From VRUE01 sp963774555 (GTDB taxonomy: Bacteria; Actinomycetota; Thermoleophilia; Solirubrobacterales; 70-9): a stretch of DNA of 64,000 nt. Shown piece by piece: positions 51,300-63,894 of this stretch. Where the stretch lies: positions 1,804,253-1,868,252 of the forward strand of contig CAVZFL010000001.1 in NCBI GenBank assembly GCA_963774555.1, read 5' to 3'. Below the pieces are notes generated by a model. The model did no database searches, was not told the DNA's origin, and saw only the letters and a program-made list of their open reading frames with translations. Within the stretch, counting starts at the first letter, position 1. Every line of letters starts with the position of its first letter. A program made the position numbers and the translations under genes.

Positions 51300-51342
51300 G
51301 TGCAACGTTTTCTAGTCCTGCCAGGGGAACAAAGCGTTGCAC
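51300..51342. other. Hairpin with GTGCAACG/CGTTGCAC arms
   Basis: GTGCAACG (51300-51307) and CGTTGCAC (51335-51342) pair, then TTT with AAA across a bulged G, then TCCT with AGGGGA. It sits 6 bp after the methyltransferase stop and 52 bp before the likely gdhA start. It is either a terminator or an mRNA leader element of gdhA. Confidence 0.55.
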
Positions 51343-51393
51343 CTGTCGCTGGGCCCGGCGTTGGATCGGGTACGTGCTTAAGATCGAAAGGGT

Positions 51394-52576
51394 ATGAGCG
51401 GGTCCAAGCCTCCCGCTGGAGCCGATCGCCGCGGGTCCGGCGTTGGGACAGCGTCCTCGAGAGCGAGGACTTCGACGTCTCCCCGGGCGGCGAGTGGCGC
51501 TCGGAGCTGTGGCGGGTCGCCGTCACCCAGTTCAACCAGTCGGCCGATCTGCTCGGTCTCAGTGCCGACGCACGGGCCCGGCTGCTCGAGCCGCGGCGGG
51601 CGATCGTCGTCAACTTCCCGATCCGCCGCGACAGCGGCGAGATCGAGAGCCTCACCGGCTACCGCGTCCAGCACACCTTCGCCCTCGGCCCGACCAAGGG
51701 CGGCGTCCGCTACGCGCCCGGCGTCTCGCTCGGCGAGTGCGCGGCGCTCGCTCTCTGGATGAGCCTCAAGTGCGCCCTGCTCGGCCTGCCCTTCGGCGGC
51801 GCCAAGGGGGGCGTGCGCTGCGATCCCAACCGCCTCTCCGCCGCCGAGATGGAGCGCACTACCCGCCGCTTCGCAAGCGAGCTGGTGCCGGTGATCGGCC
51901 CCGACCAGGACATTCCGGCACCCGACATGGCGACCGGCGAGCGCGAGATGTCCTGGTATCGCGGGTGGCGATCCAGGGCTTCGGCAACGTCGGCGCCGTG
52001 ATCGCCAAGGAGCTGTATGAGCGCGGTGCCACGATCGTCGCCCTCTGCGACGTCACCGGCGGCATCGTCAATCCGGACGGAATCGACGTGCCCGAGGCGC
52101 TCAAATGGGTTGCCGAGAACCGCTTCCTGCGCGGCTTTCCGGGTGGGGAGGAGGCGACTCGGTCGGGCATGCTGGAGACGCCCTGCGACGTGCTGATCCC
52201 CGCTGCGCTGGAGTGCCAGATCACCAGTGAGAACGCGGCTCGCCTCGACTGCGGCCTAATCGTCGAGGCCGCCAACGGCCCGACCACGCCCGAGGCCGAC
52301 ACGATCCTCGCCGAGCGCAAGATCCCGATCGTCCCCGACCTGCTCGCCAACGCCGGCGGCGTCACCGTCAGCTACTTCGAGTGGGCGCAGGACCAGCAGC
52401 GCTACTCCTGGAGCGCCGAGGAGATCGAGGTGCGGCTGCGCGACCACCTCGAGGCGGCGATGGAGCGCCTCGCCGAGGCGGCCGAGCGTTACGGCGTCGG
52501 CTGGCGCCAGGCCGGTCAGGCTGTCGCAATCGCCCGCGTCGCCGAGGCCGCCCGCCTGCGCTCCGTCTACCCCTAG
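51394..52576 (+). pseudogene. gdhA: Glutamate dehydrogenase with internal deletion of about 60 codons
   Basis: The N-terminal half is clear: VVNFPIRRDSGEIESLTGYR, HTFALGPTKGGVRYAPGV, LPFGGAKGGVRCDPNRLSAA (catalytic Lys), then VIGPDQDIPAPDMATGEREM (catalytic Asp). At about 51958 it jumps to RVAIQGFGNVGAVIAKELYE, the NAD-binding domain. The conserved stretch with TGKP, GGSLGR and EATGRGV is missing and the frame changes, so about 190 bp (3n+1) seems lost. The rest runs normally to TAG. The first codons before WDSVLESEDF are also out of frame with ATG 51394. Misassembly is possible. Confidence 0.8.
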
Positions 52577-52583
52577 CCCTGGC

Positions 52584-52589
52584 TAGAGT
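52584..52589 (+). promoter_or_regulatory. Leaderless-type -10 box for leuB
   Basis: TAGAGT ends seven bases before the leuB GTG. Confidence 0.45.
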
Positions 52590-52596
52590 GCCCGCC

Positions 52597-53673
52597 GTGG
52601 CGAGCACCCCCCGCATAGTCCTTCTGCCCGGCGACGGGATCGGGCCGGAGATCGTCGGCGCCGCCCGGCGCCTCTTGGAGGCGTTGGGCGAGTTCGAGTT
52701 CAGCGAGGAGCTGATGGGCGGCTGCTCGATCGACGCCCACGGCGAAGCGCTCATCGATGCGGTTCTTTATTCGTGCAAGGCTGCCGACGCCGTCCTCCTC
52801 GGAGCCGTCGGCGGACCGAAATGGGACACCACCGACCCCGACGCGCCCCGTCCCGAGCAAGGCCTGCTCGGCCTGCGCAAGGGCATGGGTCTCTACGCCA
52901 ACCTGCGTCCCGTGCGTCCCAGCCCGGCCCTGGTCGACGCCAGCCCGCTGCGCCCCGAGCTGATCGCCGGCACCGACCTGCTGGTGGTCCGCGAGCTGAC
53001 CGGCGGCATCTACTTCGGCGACAGCGGCCGCGACGGCGACACCGCCCACGACACCTGCGAGTACTCGGCGGCCGAGATCGAGCGCATCGCCCGGGTTGGC
53101 TTCGAGGCCGCCCAGCGCCGCGCCGCCGACTCCGGCCGCGAGCCCCGGGTCACCTCGGTCGACAAGGCCAACGTGCTCGAGACCTCACGCCTCTGGCGTG
53201 AGGTTGTGAGCCGCGTCGCCCCCGACTACCCCGACGTCGAGCTCGACCACCTGCTGGTCGACAACGCCGCGATGCAGCTCGTCTCCCGCCCGGCCGACTT
53301 CGACGTGATCGTCACCGAGAACCTCTTCGGCGACATCCTCAGCGACGAGTCGGCGATGCTCACCGGCTCGCTCGGGATGCTGCCCTCGGCCAGCCTCGGC
53401 GCCGACGGCGAGCCCGGCCTCTTCGAGCCCGTCCACGGCTCCGCCCCCGACATCGCCGGCCAGGGCGTCGCCAACCCGCTGGCGACCTTCCTCTCGGCGG
53501 CGATGATGCTGCGCCACGGCCTCGATCGCCCGGACGACGCAACCCGCATCGAGTCGGCGGTGGATGCGGTGCTCGACCGCGGCCTCCGCACCCCGGACCT
53601 GGCGGGCGAGGGAGAGACCGCGGTCGGCACCGACGAGGTAACCGAGGCCGTACTGGCCGCTCTGAGCGCTTAG
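52597..53673 (+). CDS. leuB: 3-isopropylmalate dehydrogenase
   Basis: 358 residues. It oxidatively decarboxylates 3-isopropylmalate to the leucine precursor. Motifs: LLPGDGIGPEIVGAARRLLE, GAVGGPKWD, RPEQGLLGLRKGMGLYANLR, RELTGGIYFGD, the metal-binding NLFGDILSDESAMLTGSLGM and PVHGSAPDIAGQGVANP. GTG 52597 fits the family start. It is convergent with and overlaps the decapeptide-repeat gene by 4 bp. Confidence 0.96.
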   Translation: MASTPRIVLLPGDGIGPEIVGAARRLLEALGEFEFSEELMGGCSIDAHGEALIDAVLYSCKAADAVLLGAVGGPKWDTTDPDAPRPEQGLLGLRKGMGLYANLRPVRPSPALVDASPLRPELIAGTDLLVVRELTGGIYFGDSGRDGDTAHDTCEYSAAEIERIARVGFEAAQRRAADSGREPRVTSVDKANVLETSRLWREVVSRVAPDYPDVELDHLLVDNAAMQLVSRPADFDVIVTENLFGDILSDESAMLTGSLGMLPSASLGADGEPGLFEPVHGSAPDIAGQGVANPLATFLSAAMMLRHGLDRPDDATRIESAVDAVLDRGLRTPDLAGEGETAVGTDEVTEAVLAALSA

Positions 53674-54446
53674 GGCGCCGTTACCGCCCACTGGCCGTAG
53701 GCGAAGTCACCCGGAGCGCCGGCGGTTTTGAGCCCCAGCCCCAGTCGCGTGTTGTTCTCGAACGTGAGCGCGGGGATGCCGGATTCTTCGGTCGTGTAGA
53801 CGCAGAGGTTTCCGCCAGTTGCCTGCGGGGTCTGCCCACCGCCCAGGCCAGCGCAGCTCGGGCTCGTTTCCCCTTTTTTCAGGATCGTGACCGCGGGGGC
53901 GTTCAGCAGCGGGAACTGGTAGGTGACCGCGCCACGGGCTTCAGCACCGAGGTCGAAGACTCCACGCAGCGTCTGTCCCGGTTTCAGCGTCGACAGCAGC
54001 GGGCCGATTTCATCGCTCAGCTTCGCGGCCGTCACCGATCCTTTGCCCAGCTTGGCGCTGGTCACGGCTTCGTTGGCCAGCTTCGGCGTGGTCACCGCTT
54101 CGTTGTTCAGCTTGTTGGTCGTGACGACGCTGTTCTTGATCGTTTCCGCGATCACCGAGGCCTTGGCCAGCTTGGCCGTGGTCACGGCGCCGTTGCCGAT
54201 GTTGCCGGGGCCGACCGAGTTGGGGCCGAGCTTGCCGTTGATTACCGACTTCGGCGCCAGCTTGGCGCTGGTCACAGCCTGCTTGCGGATCTTGGCCGCA
54301 GTGACGGCGCCGCGCTTGAGCTGGTTGGCGCCGACGCTGTTGCGGGGCAGGCCGGCGGCGACGGCGACGCCGCCGAGGGCGATGAACAGCGCCATCGTCC
54401 CGATCACGTTGGAGTAGGTGAGTCTGTTGCGAACTGCAGCGATCAT
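53670..54446 (-). CDS. Secreted protein with eleven tandem decapeptide repeats
   Basis: 258 residues. A basic start (MIAAVRNRLTYSNVIGTMAL) and TM/signal helix FIALGGVAVAA lead to eleven in-register 10-residue units from about residue 33 to 142: PRNSVGANQL, KRGAVTAAKI, RKQAVTSAKL, APKSVINGKL and so on to GKGSVTAAKL. Similar AVTxAKL decads occur in phage tail-fibre-like beta-solenoid proteins. A C-terminal domain of about 110 residues with two Cys follows. AAAGGAG precedes the ATG, so this gene has a leader. Function unknown; surface fibre is a guess. Confidence 0.78.
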   Translation of the reverse strand: MIAAVRNRLTYSNVIGTMALFIALGGVAVAAGLPRNSVGANQLKRGAVTAAKIRKQAVTSAKLAPKSVINGKLGPNSVGPGNIGNGAVTTAKLAKASVIAETIKNSVVTTNKLNNEAVTTPKLANEAVTSAKLGKGSVTAAKLSDEIGPLLSTLKPGQTLRGVFDLGAEARGAVTYQFPLLNAPAVTILKKGETSPSCAGLGGGQTPQATGGNLCVYTTEESGIPALTFENNTRLGLGLKTAGAPGDFAYGQWAVTAP

Positions 54447-54496
54447 GCGGGGGGCTCCTTTTCGGTTGACGCGGTCCTCTTCTGGGCTTGGCTCGA

Positions 54497-54521
54497 ATGC
54501 CCTTGCGCTATCGGGCATACT
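54497..54521 (+). promoter_or_regulatory. ilvE promoter with inverted repeat
   Basis: ATGCCC (54497-54502) and GGGCAT (54513-54518) are reverse complements. The right half overlaps CATACT (54516-54521), a -10 box nine bases before the ilvE ATG. A regulator could bind here. Confidence 0.4.
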
Positions 54522-54530
54522 TCTCCCAAC

Positions 54531-55469
54531 ATGGAGCAGGCGGAGTTGATTTGGCACAACGGCGAGTTCGTCGCCTGGGAGGACGCGAAAGTGCACGTCC
54601 TCAGCCACGCGCTGCACTACGGCACCGGCGTCTTCGAGGGCATCCGCTGCTATGAGACCGAGCGCGGCCCGGCGGTCTTCAGGCACGCCGACCACCTCGA
54701 TCGGCTCGCCAAGTCGGCCGAGCTCTACTACCTCAGCCTGCCCTACTCGACCGAGGAGATCGGCGAGGCGACCCGCGAGCTGATCCGCCGCAACGGCCTC
54801 GGCTCCTGCTACATCCGCCCGCTCGCCTTCCGCGGCTACGGCAACCTCGGCCTCTACGCCACCGACGCGCCGATCGACGTGATCATCGCCGCCTTCCCCT
54901 GGGGCGCCTACCTCGGCGAGGAGGGCCAGAAGCACGGCATCCGCGCCAAGGTCTCGAGCTGGCGCCGGATCGGCCCCGGCGGCCTGATCCCGCACGCCAA
55001 GGCCTCGGGCCAGTACCTCAACTCGATCCTGGCCAAGACCGAGTCGACCAACGCCGGCTACGAAGAGGCGATCCTGCTCGACGAGCGCGGCTTCGTCTGC
55101 GAGGGCTCGGGCGAGAACATCTTCCTCGTCCGCGACGGCGAGATCGTCACCCCGCCGCACGTCGCCGCGATCCTCGACGGGATCAACCGCAAGTCGGTGA
55201 TCCAGATCGCCCGCGACCTCGGCTACACGGTGGTCGAGCGCGACGTCGCCCGCGCCGAGCTCTACCTTGCCGAGGAGGTCTTCCTCACCGGCACCGCCGC
55301 CGAGCTGGTGCCGGTGCGCGAGATCGACGACCACCCGCTCGGCGAGCCGGGCGAGATCACCCGCCACGTGCAGGCCAAGTTCGACGACGCCCTGCACGGC
55401 CGCGCCGAGGAGTACCTGGAGTGGCTCGACTTCGTCGAGGCGCCGAGCGGGGTCGATCGAACCGAGTAA
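54531..55469 (+). CDS. ilvE: Branched-chain amino acid aminotransferase
   Basis: 312 residues, fold-type IV PLP enzyme. It carries out the last step for Val, Leu and Ile. Motifs: LSHALHYGTGVFEGIRCYET, YIRPLAFRGYGNLG, KASGQYLNSILAKTES (PLP Lys in HAKASG), EAILLDERGFVCEGSGENIF and FLTGTAAELVPV. It is followed by cimA after a 133-bp structured leader. Confidence 0.96.
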   Translation: MEQAELIWHNGEFVAWEDAKVHVLSHALHYGTGVFEGIRCYETERGPAVFRHADHLDRLAKSAELYYLSLPYSTEEIGEATRELIRRNGLGSCYIRPLAFRGYGNLGLYATDAPIDVIIAAFPWGAYLGEEGQKHGIRAKVSSWRRIGPGGLIPHAKASGQYLNSILAKTESTNAGYEEAILLDERGFVCEGSGENIFLVRDGEIVTPPHVAAILDGINRKSVIQIARDLGYTVVERDVARAELYLAEEVFLTGTAAELVPVREIDDHPLGEPGEITRHVQAKFDDALHGRAEEYLEWLDFVEAPSGVDRTE

Positions 55470-55481
55470 GGTCAGTTCCTG

Positions 55482-55529
55482 ATGCGACGCAGCTTCGAGG
55501 CAATCGGGCGAATTACCGCAGCCGCCTAG
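55482..55529 (+). CDS. Possible leader peptide upstream of cimA
   Basis: A 15-codon frame, MRRSFEAIGRITAAA, starts 13 bp after ilvE. It has two Ile codons (ATC 55503, ATT 55512). Its middle (55493-55508) can pair with sequence just upstream of the cimA ribosome binding site. Short length means it could be chance. Confidence 0.4.
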   Translation: MRRSFEAIGRITAAA

Positions 55530-55589
55530 CGGCTGGCGCGGCGATGCCCGTGCGCAGGGCCGGACGGCCCGCCCCCCGATCTCTCGAAG
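55493..55589 (+). promoter_or_regulatory. Long-range helix in the cimA leader
   Basis: CTTCGAG (55493-55499) pairs with CTCGAAG (55583-55589), and ATCGGG (55503-55508) pairs with CCCGAT (55575-55580), with a small internal loop. The right arm ends just before GAAAGG, the likely cimA ribosome binding site. A GGGCC/GGCCC hairpin lies between. Confidence 0.5.
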
Positions 55590-55602
55590 CGAAAGGCATC
55601 AG

Positions 55603-57170
<1,568 letters not shown>

Positions 57171-57174
<4 letters not shown>

Positions 57175-58307
57175 GCACCGAGGCGAACATCGAGGCAATT
57201 CCGCTCGCCAAGCCCGAGCTCGGCGCCCGCGAGGAGGAGCTGGTGCTCGAGGTGCTGCGCTCGGGCCGGCTCTCGCTGGGCCCGATGGGCGAGCGCTTCG
57301 AGCGCGAGTTCGCCGCCTGGCTCGGGGTCGAGGACGCGGTCGCGGTCTCCAGCGGCACGACGGCGCTGCACCTCGGCGTGCGGGCGCTCGGCTGGGGAGC
57401 GGGCGACGAGGTCCTGACCAGCCCCTTCAGCTTCGTCGCCTCCGCCAACTGCCTGCTCTACGAGGGCGCCCGGCCGGTCTTCTGCGACGTCGACCCGGAG
57501 ACGCTCAACCTCGACCCGGCGGCGGCGAGGCCGCGGCGGTCGGCGAGCGCAGCGCCGGGCATCCTGCCGGTCCACATCTTCGGCTACCCGGCGGCGATGC
57601 CGGAGCTGGAGGCGCTCGCGGCCAAGCACGGGCTCGGCCTCCTCGAGGACGCCTGCGAGGCGCTCGGCGCGGTCGACTCCGAGGGCCGCGAGGTCGGCAC
57701 CCGCGGCAACCTCGCCACCTTCGCCTTCTACGCCAACAAGCAGATGACCACGGGGGAGGGGGGGATGATCGTGCCCACCGACCCGGCGGTCGCCGCGCGC
57801 CTGCGCTCGCGAGCGCAACCAGGGCCGCGCCGCGGACATGGGCTGGCTCGACCACGACCGGCTCGGCTTCAACTACCGCCTCTCCGACCTCGCCGCGGCG
57901 CTCGGCGTCGCCCAGCTCGAGAAGCTCGACGCGATGCTCGACGCGCGCGCCGCGGTGGCGGCGCTCTACGACGACAGGCCTGGCCGAGATCGAGGGCGTC
58001 TGCGGACGCCGATCGCCGCTCGCGGCACGGAGCGGCGCAGCTGGTTCGTCTACCCGGTGCGGCTGCGCCGAGGCCGTCGACCGCGACGCGGTCGGTCGCC
58101 CGCCTCGCCGAGCGCGGCGTCGCCTCCAAGGCCTACCTGCCCTGCATCCACCTCTTCCCGCACCTGCGCGAGCTCGGCTACCGCGAGGGCCAGTTCCCGG
58201 TCGCCGAAGCGGCCTCGGCCCGCTCGCTGGCGCTGCCCTTCTTCCCGGCGATGACGCGAGTCGCAGGTCGCGCGGGTGTGCGAGGCTCTCGCCGAATCCC
58301 TCCGCTG

Positions 58308-58308
<1 letters not shown>
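57171..58308 (+). CDS. DegT/DnrJ/EryC1-family aminotransferase (several indels)
   Basis: About 375 residues. A PLP-dependent sugar aminotransferase/dehydratase type. IPLAKPELGAREEELVLEVL, AVSSGTTALHLGVRALGWGA, SPFSFVASANCLLYEGA, LLEDACEALGA, the PLP Lys in FAFYANKQMTTGEGGMIV, LGFNYRLSDLAAALGVAQLE and AYLPCIHLFPHLRELG are clear. Indels near 57530, 57572, 57811, 57980, 58070, 58105 and 58257 break the frame. It overlaps cimA by 4 bp and argH by 1 bp. Such enzymes usually supply amino sugars for surface polysaccharide. Confidence 0.87.
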
Positions 58309-59758
<1,450 letters not shown>

Positions 59759-60292
59759 TTTCTTCAACCGCTCGGTCCACACCGTCGCCCGCGAGCTGAT
59801 CGGCTGCCGCCTCTTCTACGAAGGCTGCGGCGGGACGATCGTCGAGACCGAGAGCTACGACCGCGACGACCCCGCCTGCCACGCCTACGTCGGCCTGACC
59901 GACGCACCGAGGTCCTCTTCGGCCCGCCCGGCCGCGCCTACGTCTACCTCTCCTACGGGATCCACAGCCTGCTCAACGCCGTCGCCGAACCCGAGGGCGA
60001 GGCAGCGGCGGTCCTGATCCGAGCGCTCGAGCCAACCGCCGGCCTCGAAGCAGATGCGGGCACGGCGCGGCGAGCGCCCCGACACCGACCTCTGCTCAGG
60101 CCCCGGCAAGCTGACCGAGGCACTCGGCATCGGCCTCGACGCCAACGGACGCCGATCTAACCGCCGATCCCTTCCAGCTCCTGCCGCCCGAGCCGGACTG
60201 GAGCGGCGAGGTCGTCACCGGCCCCCGCGTCGGCATCACCAAAGCCATCGAGCGCCCCTGGCGCTTCAGCGCCGGCGGACAGCCCGTACGTC

Positions 60293-62583
60293 TCACGCCC
60301 CGGCCATAGGCCATCCCGGTAGGGGTGGACGTCTGTACTTCTGGCGCGCCCTCGGACGGCCGCACCCGCCTTCAGAAACAGTTCGTGGAACCCCTGCCGG
60401 GATGGCCGCGCGCCTACCCAGCCGTGATCCCGCCACCGCTTCCGTTCGGGGCAGCTTCGGCGCCGCTTCGCCGCTTCCGGTGCGTTTCCGGTTCCGGCGC
60501 CGCTTCTTCTTCGGCCGCCGCCGATTCGGTCGCGGTTCGACCGGCACGTAGCTTTCTTCTTCGCCGGACGGAGCCGCCGTCCGGACCCCTTCGAGCCTGG
60601 CCGCTTTTTCGGCGACGCTTTCCGCGGCGCGTTCGGCCTTGATGCTCTTCCCAGGCCGAGATCACGCTGGCCCAGATCAGCGCCGGGAAGGTGCCGCCCA
60701 TCACCGGGCCGCCGTTGTAGAGGGTCGTCATCGGCGTCGTCGTGTCGGCGTAGCCGACCCAGACGCAGGCGGTGACTTCTTCGGTCGCGCCGCAGAACCA
60801 GGCGTCGCCGTTGTTCTCGGTCGTGCCGGTCTTGCCCCACTGGCCCGGCGCGCCGATGTTGGCGTGGACGCCGGTGCCGCTGCGAGACCACCGTTTCGAG
60901 GATGCTCTTCGCCTCGCTCGGCGGTACTTTCGCTGAGCACCTGTTCGTGGGTCGAGTCGTTGTCGCCGTCCTTGATCGTGTGGCCGTCCTGGTCTTCGAC
61001 CTGGGTGAAGGCGACGGGGCTGTCGCCCGGGTCGCGGCGCCAGGGTGCCGCTGACGCGGTCGCCGTCGTTGGCGATCGTCAGTAGGCGTAGGTCCAGCCG
61101 AGCGGCGTCACGCCTTCCTTCAGCCCGCCCAGCACCATCGCCGGGTTGGTCGAGATCGGGTCGCGGTAGCCCATTTTGTGGATCGTCGCCGCGATCGAGC
61201 GCGGTGCGGTCCTCGATCGTCTTGCCCTGCAGCCCTTCCAGCGCGAGCTGGGCGTAGATCGAGTTGTCGGAGTAGGTCGTCGCGCAGATGATGCTGCAGG
61301 AGCCGAGGTAGGAGTCCTCGTCGTTGTGGACGACGAACGTTTCCTGGCCGTGCTTGCCGAAGTGGAATTCCTGCGGCGCCGATTCGTAGACGGTTTCCGG
61401 CGAGATCCCCTCTTCGAGCGCCGTGATCAGCGTGAACGGCTTGATCGAGGAGCCCGGCTGGCGGTGGCCCTAGCGTCGCCAGGTTGAACGGCTTGGTTTC
61501 GAAGTTCGGGCCCGCCGACCATCGCCTTGACGCCGGCGTTCTTGTTGTCGAGCACGACGACCGAGGCGGTCGGGGGCAGGTAGCCGAGGTAGGAGTTGAC
61601 GGCTTCTTCGGCGGCGTTCTGTAGGCGCAGGTCGAGCGTCGTCTTCACTTTCAGGCCGCCGAAGAAGGCTTTCGCGGCGCCGTAGCGGTCGACCAGCTGC
61701 TGGCGCAGCCAGGAGGTGAAGTAGGGGGCCTTCGAGTCGAGCTTCGGCGGCTCGATGTCGCTGGGCGCCGGCAGGGCCTGCTGGGTGCCTTCTTCGAGCT
61801 GGGTCGGGTGATGTAGCCCTGTTCGTACATTTTTTCGAGCACGATGTTGCGCCGCATCAGCGCGTTTTCGGGGTAGATCTTGGGGTCGTAGGCGGAGGGC
61901 GAGGCGATGATCGCGGCCAGCGTCGCCGCCTCCCAGGGCTCGAGCACCGCGGCGCAGGGCTCGGTCGGCGGTGCCGCAGCCGGGGTGCGCCTTGCCGAAG
62001 TAGGTGCGGGCGGCGGCCTCGATCCCGTAGGCGCCCTCGCCGAAGTAGATCGTGTTGAGGTACTCGGTGAGGATTTTGTCCTTGCTCCAGTGGCGCTCCA
62101 GCCGGTAGGCCAGGGCCGCCTCGCGGAACTTCTCGAAGAGCGTGCGGCTGCCCTGCGGCGGCGAGCGCGTTCTTGACGAACTGCTCGGTGATCGTCGAGG
62201 CGCCCTGAGCGGCGCTCTGGCTGAGGATGTCGCTGATCAGCGCCCGGCCGATGCCCTGGAAGTCGACGCCGGTGTGTTCGTAGAAGCGTGCAGTCCTCGA
62301 TCGAGACCACCGCGTTCTTGATGTTGGGCGAGATCTGGCCCGAGGTGAGCAGGATCTTGTTCTGGTTGCTGGTCAGCGTCCCGATCGGCTCGCCCGAGGC
62401 GTCGAAGACCTCGCTGTTCTTCGAGGCCTTGAACTGGGCGAAGTTGTAGATCGCCGGCAGATCCTGGGAGACGGCCATCATCATCCCGAAGACCATCGAG
62501 ACGACGGCCAGGACCGCAAGGCCCAGCAAGACGAAGAGGACGCGCAGCTTCTTCAGGCGCGGCTTGGTGCGTTGGCCCGCCAA
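60293..62583 (-). CDS. Class A penicillin-binding protein (many indels)
   Basis: Bifunctional peptidoglycan glycosyltransferase-transpeptidase. From TTG 62583: basic tail, TM helix VLFVLLGLAVLAVVSMVFGM, then the GT51 domain with ASTITEQFVKNAL, FREAALAYRLERHWSKDKIL and EYLNTIYFGEGAYGIEAAAR. The transpeptidase shows the SSIKPF active-site Ser and the KTGTTENNGDAWFCG box. The C-terminal tail, once corrected, is very basic (PNRRRPKKKRRRNRKR). At least eight indels split it across three frames. It shares a divergent promoter with tyrS. Confidence 0.87.
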
Positions 62584-62595
62584 GAGGAGGCGGCA

Positions 62596-62605
62596 GTCTT
62601 AGCAT
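62596..62605. promoter_or_regulatory. Overlapping divergent -10 boxes, tyrS / PBP
   Basis: TAGCAT (plus, 62600-62605) is 7 bases before the tyrS GTG. TAAGAC (minus, 62601-62596) is 12 bases before the PBP TTG. They share two base pairs, so the two polymerases would exclude each other. Confidence 0.4.
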
Positions 62606-62612
62606 TGCGCCC

Positions 62613-63776
62613 GTGCCGGACTCTGACGCGTAACGCTGTCGACGTGCTGCCCGAGGGGATGCTCGCCGAGCAGCTCGACAGCGCGGCCGGCCGTTGCGGG
62701 TCAAGTTCGGCATCGACCCGACCACGGCCGACATCCACCTCGGCCACACGGTCGTGCTCAACAAGCTGCGCGAGTTCCAGGACGCCGGCCACCAGGTCGT
62801 CCTGATCATCGGCGACTTCACCGCCCGGGTCGGCGATCCCAGCGGCCGCTCGGCACAGCGGCCGCTGCCCAGCGCGAAGGAGATCGAGACCAACGTCGCC
62901 ACCTACCAGGCGCAGGCCTTCAAGCTGCTCGACCGCGAGCGCACCGAGATCCGCTTCAACAGCGAGTGGCTGCGCATGGAGCCCGAGGCGCTGCTCGGCC
63001 TGCTCGCCCAGACCACCGTCGCCAGGCTGCTCGAGCGCGACGACTTCCAGAAGCGGCTGGCGGCGGGCGCGCCGATCGCCGCGCTCGAGCTGCTCTACCC
63101 GCTGCTGCAGGGCTACGACTCGGTCGCGGTCGAGGCCGACGTCGAGCTGGGGGGGACCGACCAGAAGTTCAACCTGCTCTTCGGCCGCGACATCCAGGCC
63201 GCCTACGGCCAGAAGCCGCAGTCGATCCTGACGATGCCGATCCTGGTCGGCACCGACGGTGTGCAGAAGATGAGCAAGTCGCTGGGCAACTACGTCGGCG
63301 TCACCGAGGCGCCGGAGGAGATGTTCGGCAAGCTGATGAGCATCCCCGACGAGGCGATGGCCGAGTACTTCCGGCTGCTGCTGGGCGCCGAGGTCCCACC
63401 CGGCCCGCCCAACGAGGCCAAGCGCGAGCTCGGCCGGCGGATCGTCGAGCGCTTCCACGGCGAGGGGGCCGGGGCGGCCGCGGAGGAGCACTTCAACCGC
63501 CTCTTCGTCGACCGCGGCGTGCCCGAGCAGATCGACGAGTGGGACATCGATCCCTACAGCGGCAGCGACCGGCGTCATCCTGCTGCCCAAGCTGATCGGC
63601 GCCGGCTTCGGCAAGAGCTCGAGCGAGGCGCGGCGGCTGATCAAGCAGGGTGGGGTCAAGCTCGACGGCGAGCCGGTCGCGGCGGACGTCCTCGAGCTTC
63701 CCCGGAGGCGCTCCTCGGCAAGGTCCTGCAGGTCGGCAAGCGGCGCTTCCTCCGCCTCGTCGACAGCGCAGGCTGA
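62613..63776 (+). CDS. tyrS: Tyrosyl-tRNA synthetase (indels)
   Basis: About 385 residues, class I synthetase of the TyrRS type with HIGH-like VKFGIDPTTADIHLGHTVVL and KMSKS motif VQKMSKSLGNYVGV. The catalytic core (VGDPSGRSAQRPL, LGGTDQKFNLLFGRDIQ) is intact in one frame. The C-terminal S4 RNA-binding domain (SSEARRLIKQGGVKLDGEPV) appears in another frame after indels near 62636, 62690, 63573 and 63704. TAGCAT precedes the GTG by seven bases. Confidence 0.92.
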
Positions 63777-63792
63777 GCCGCCTGCCGGGCAC

Positions 63793-63821
63793 TAGGCAAA
63801 GCCACGCCGCAGCGCTATACT
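63793..63821 (+). promoter_or_regulatory. rRNA operon promoter
   Basis: TAGGCA (63793-63798) and TATACT (63816-63821) are 17 bp apart, the spacing of a strong housekeeping promoter. It lies between tyrS and the rRNA leader. Confidence 0.6.
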
Positions 63822-63894
63822 CCCGCGTCCTTCTGGGAATGGCCCTGTGCCTTCCCATGCGCAAAGACGGCGAGTCCCGCCGCAGAGGCGCAGC

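Noticed and set aside
53670..55397. Long minus-strand open frame extending across ilvE
   Set aside because: The part opposite ilvE is a shadow frame. The real gene starts at ATG 54446 after an AAAGGAG site.
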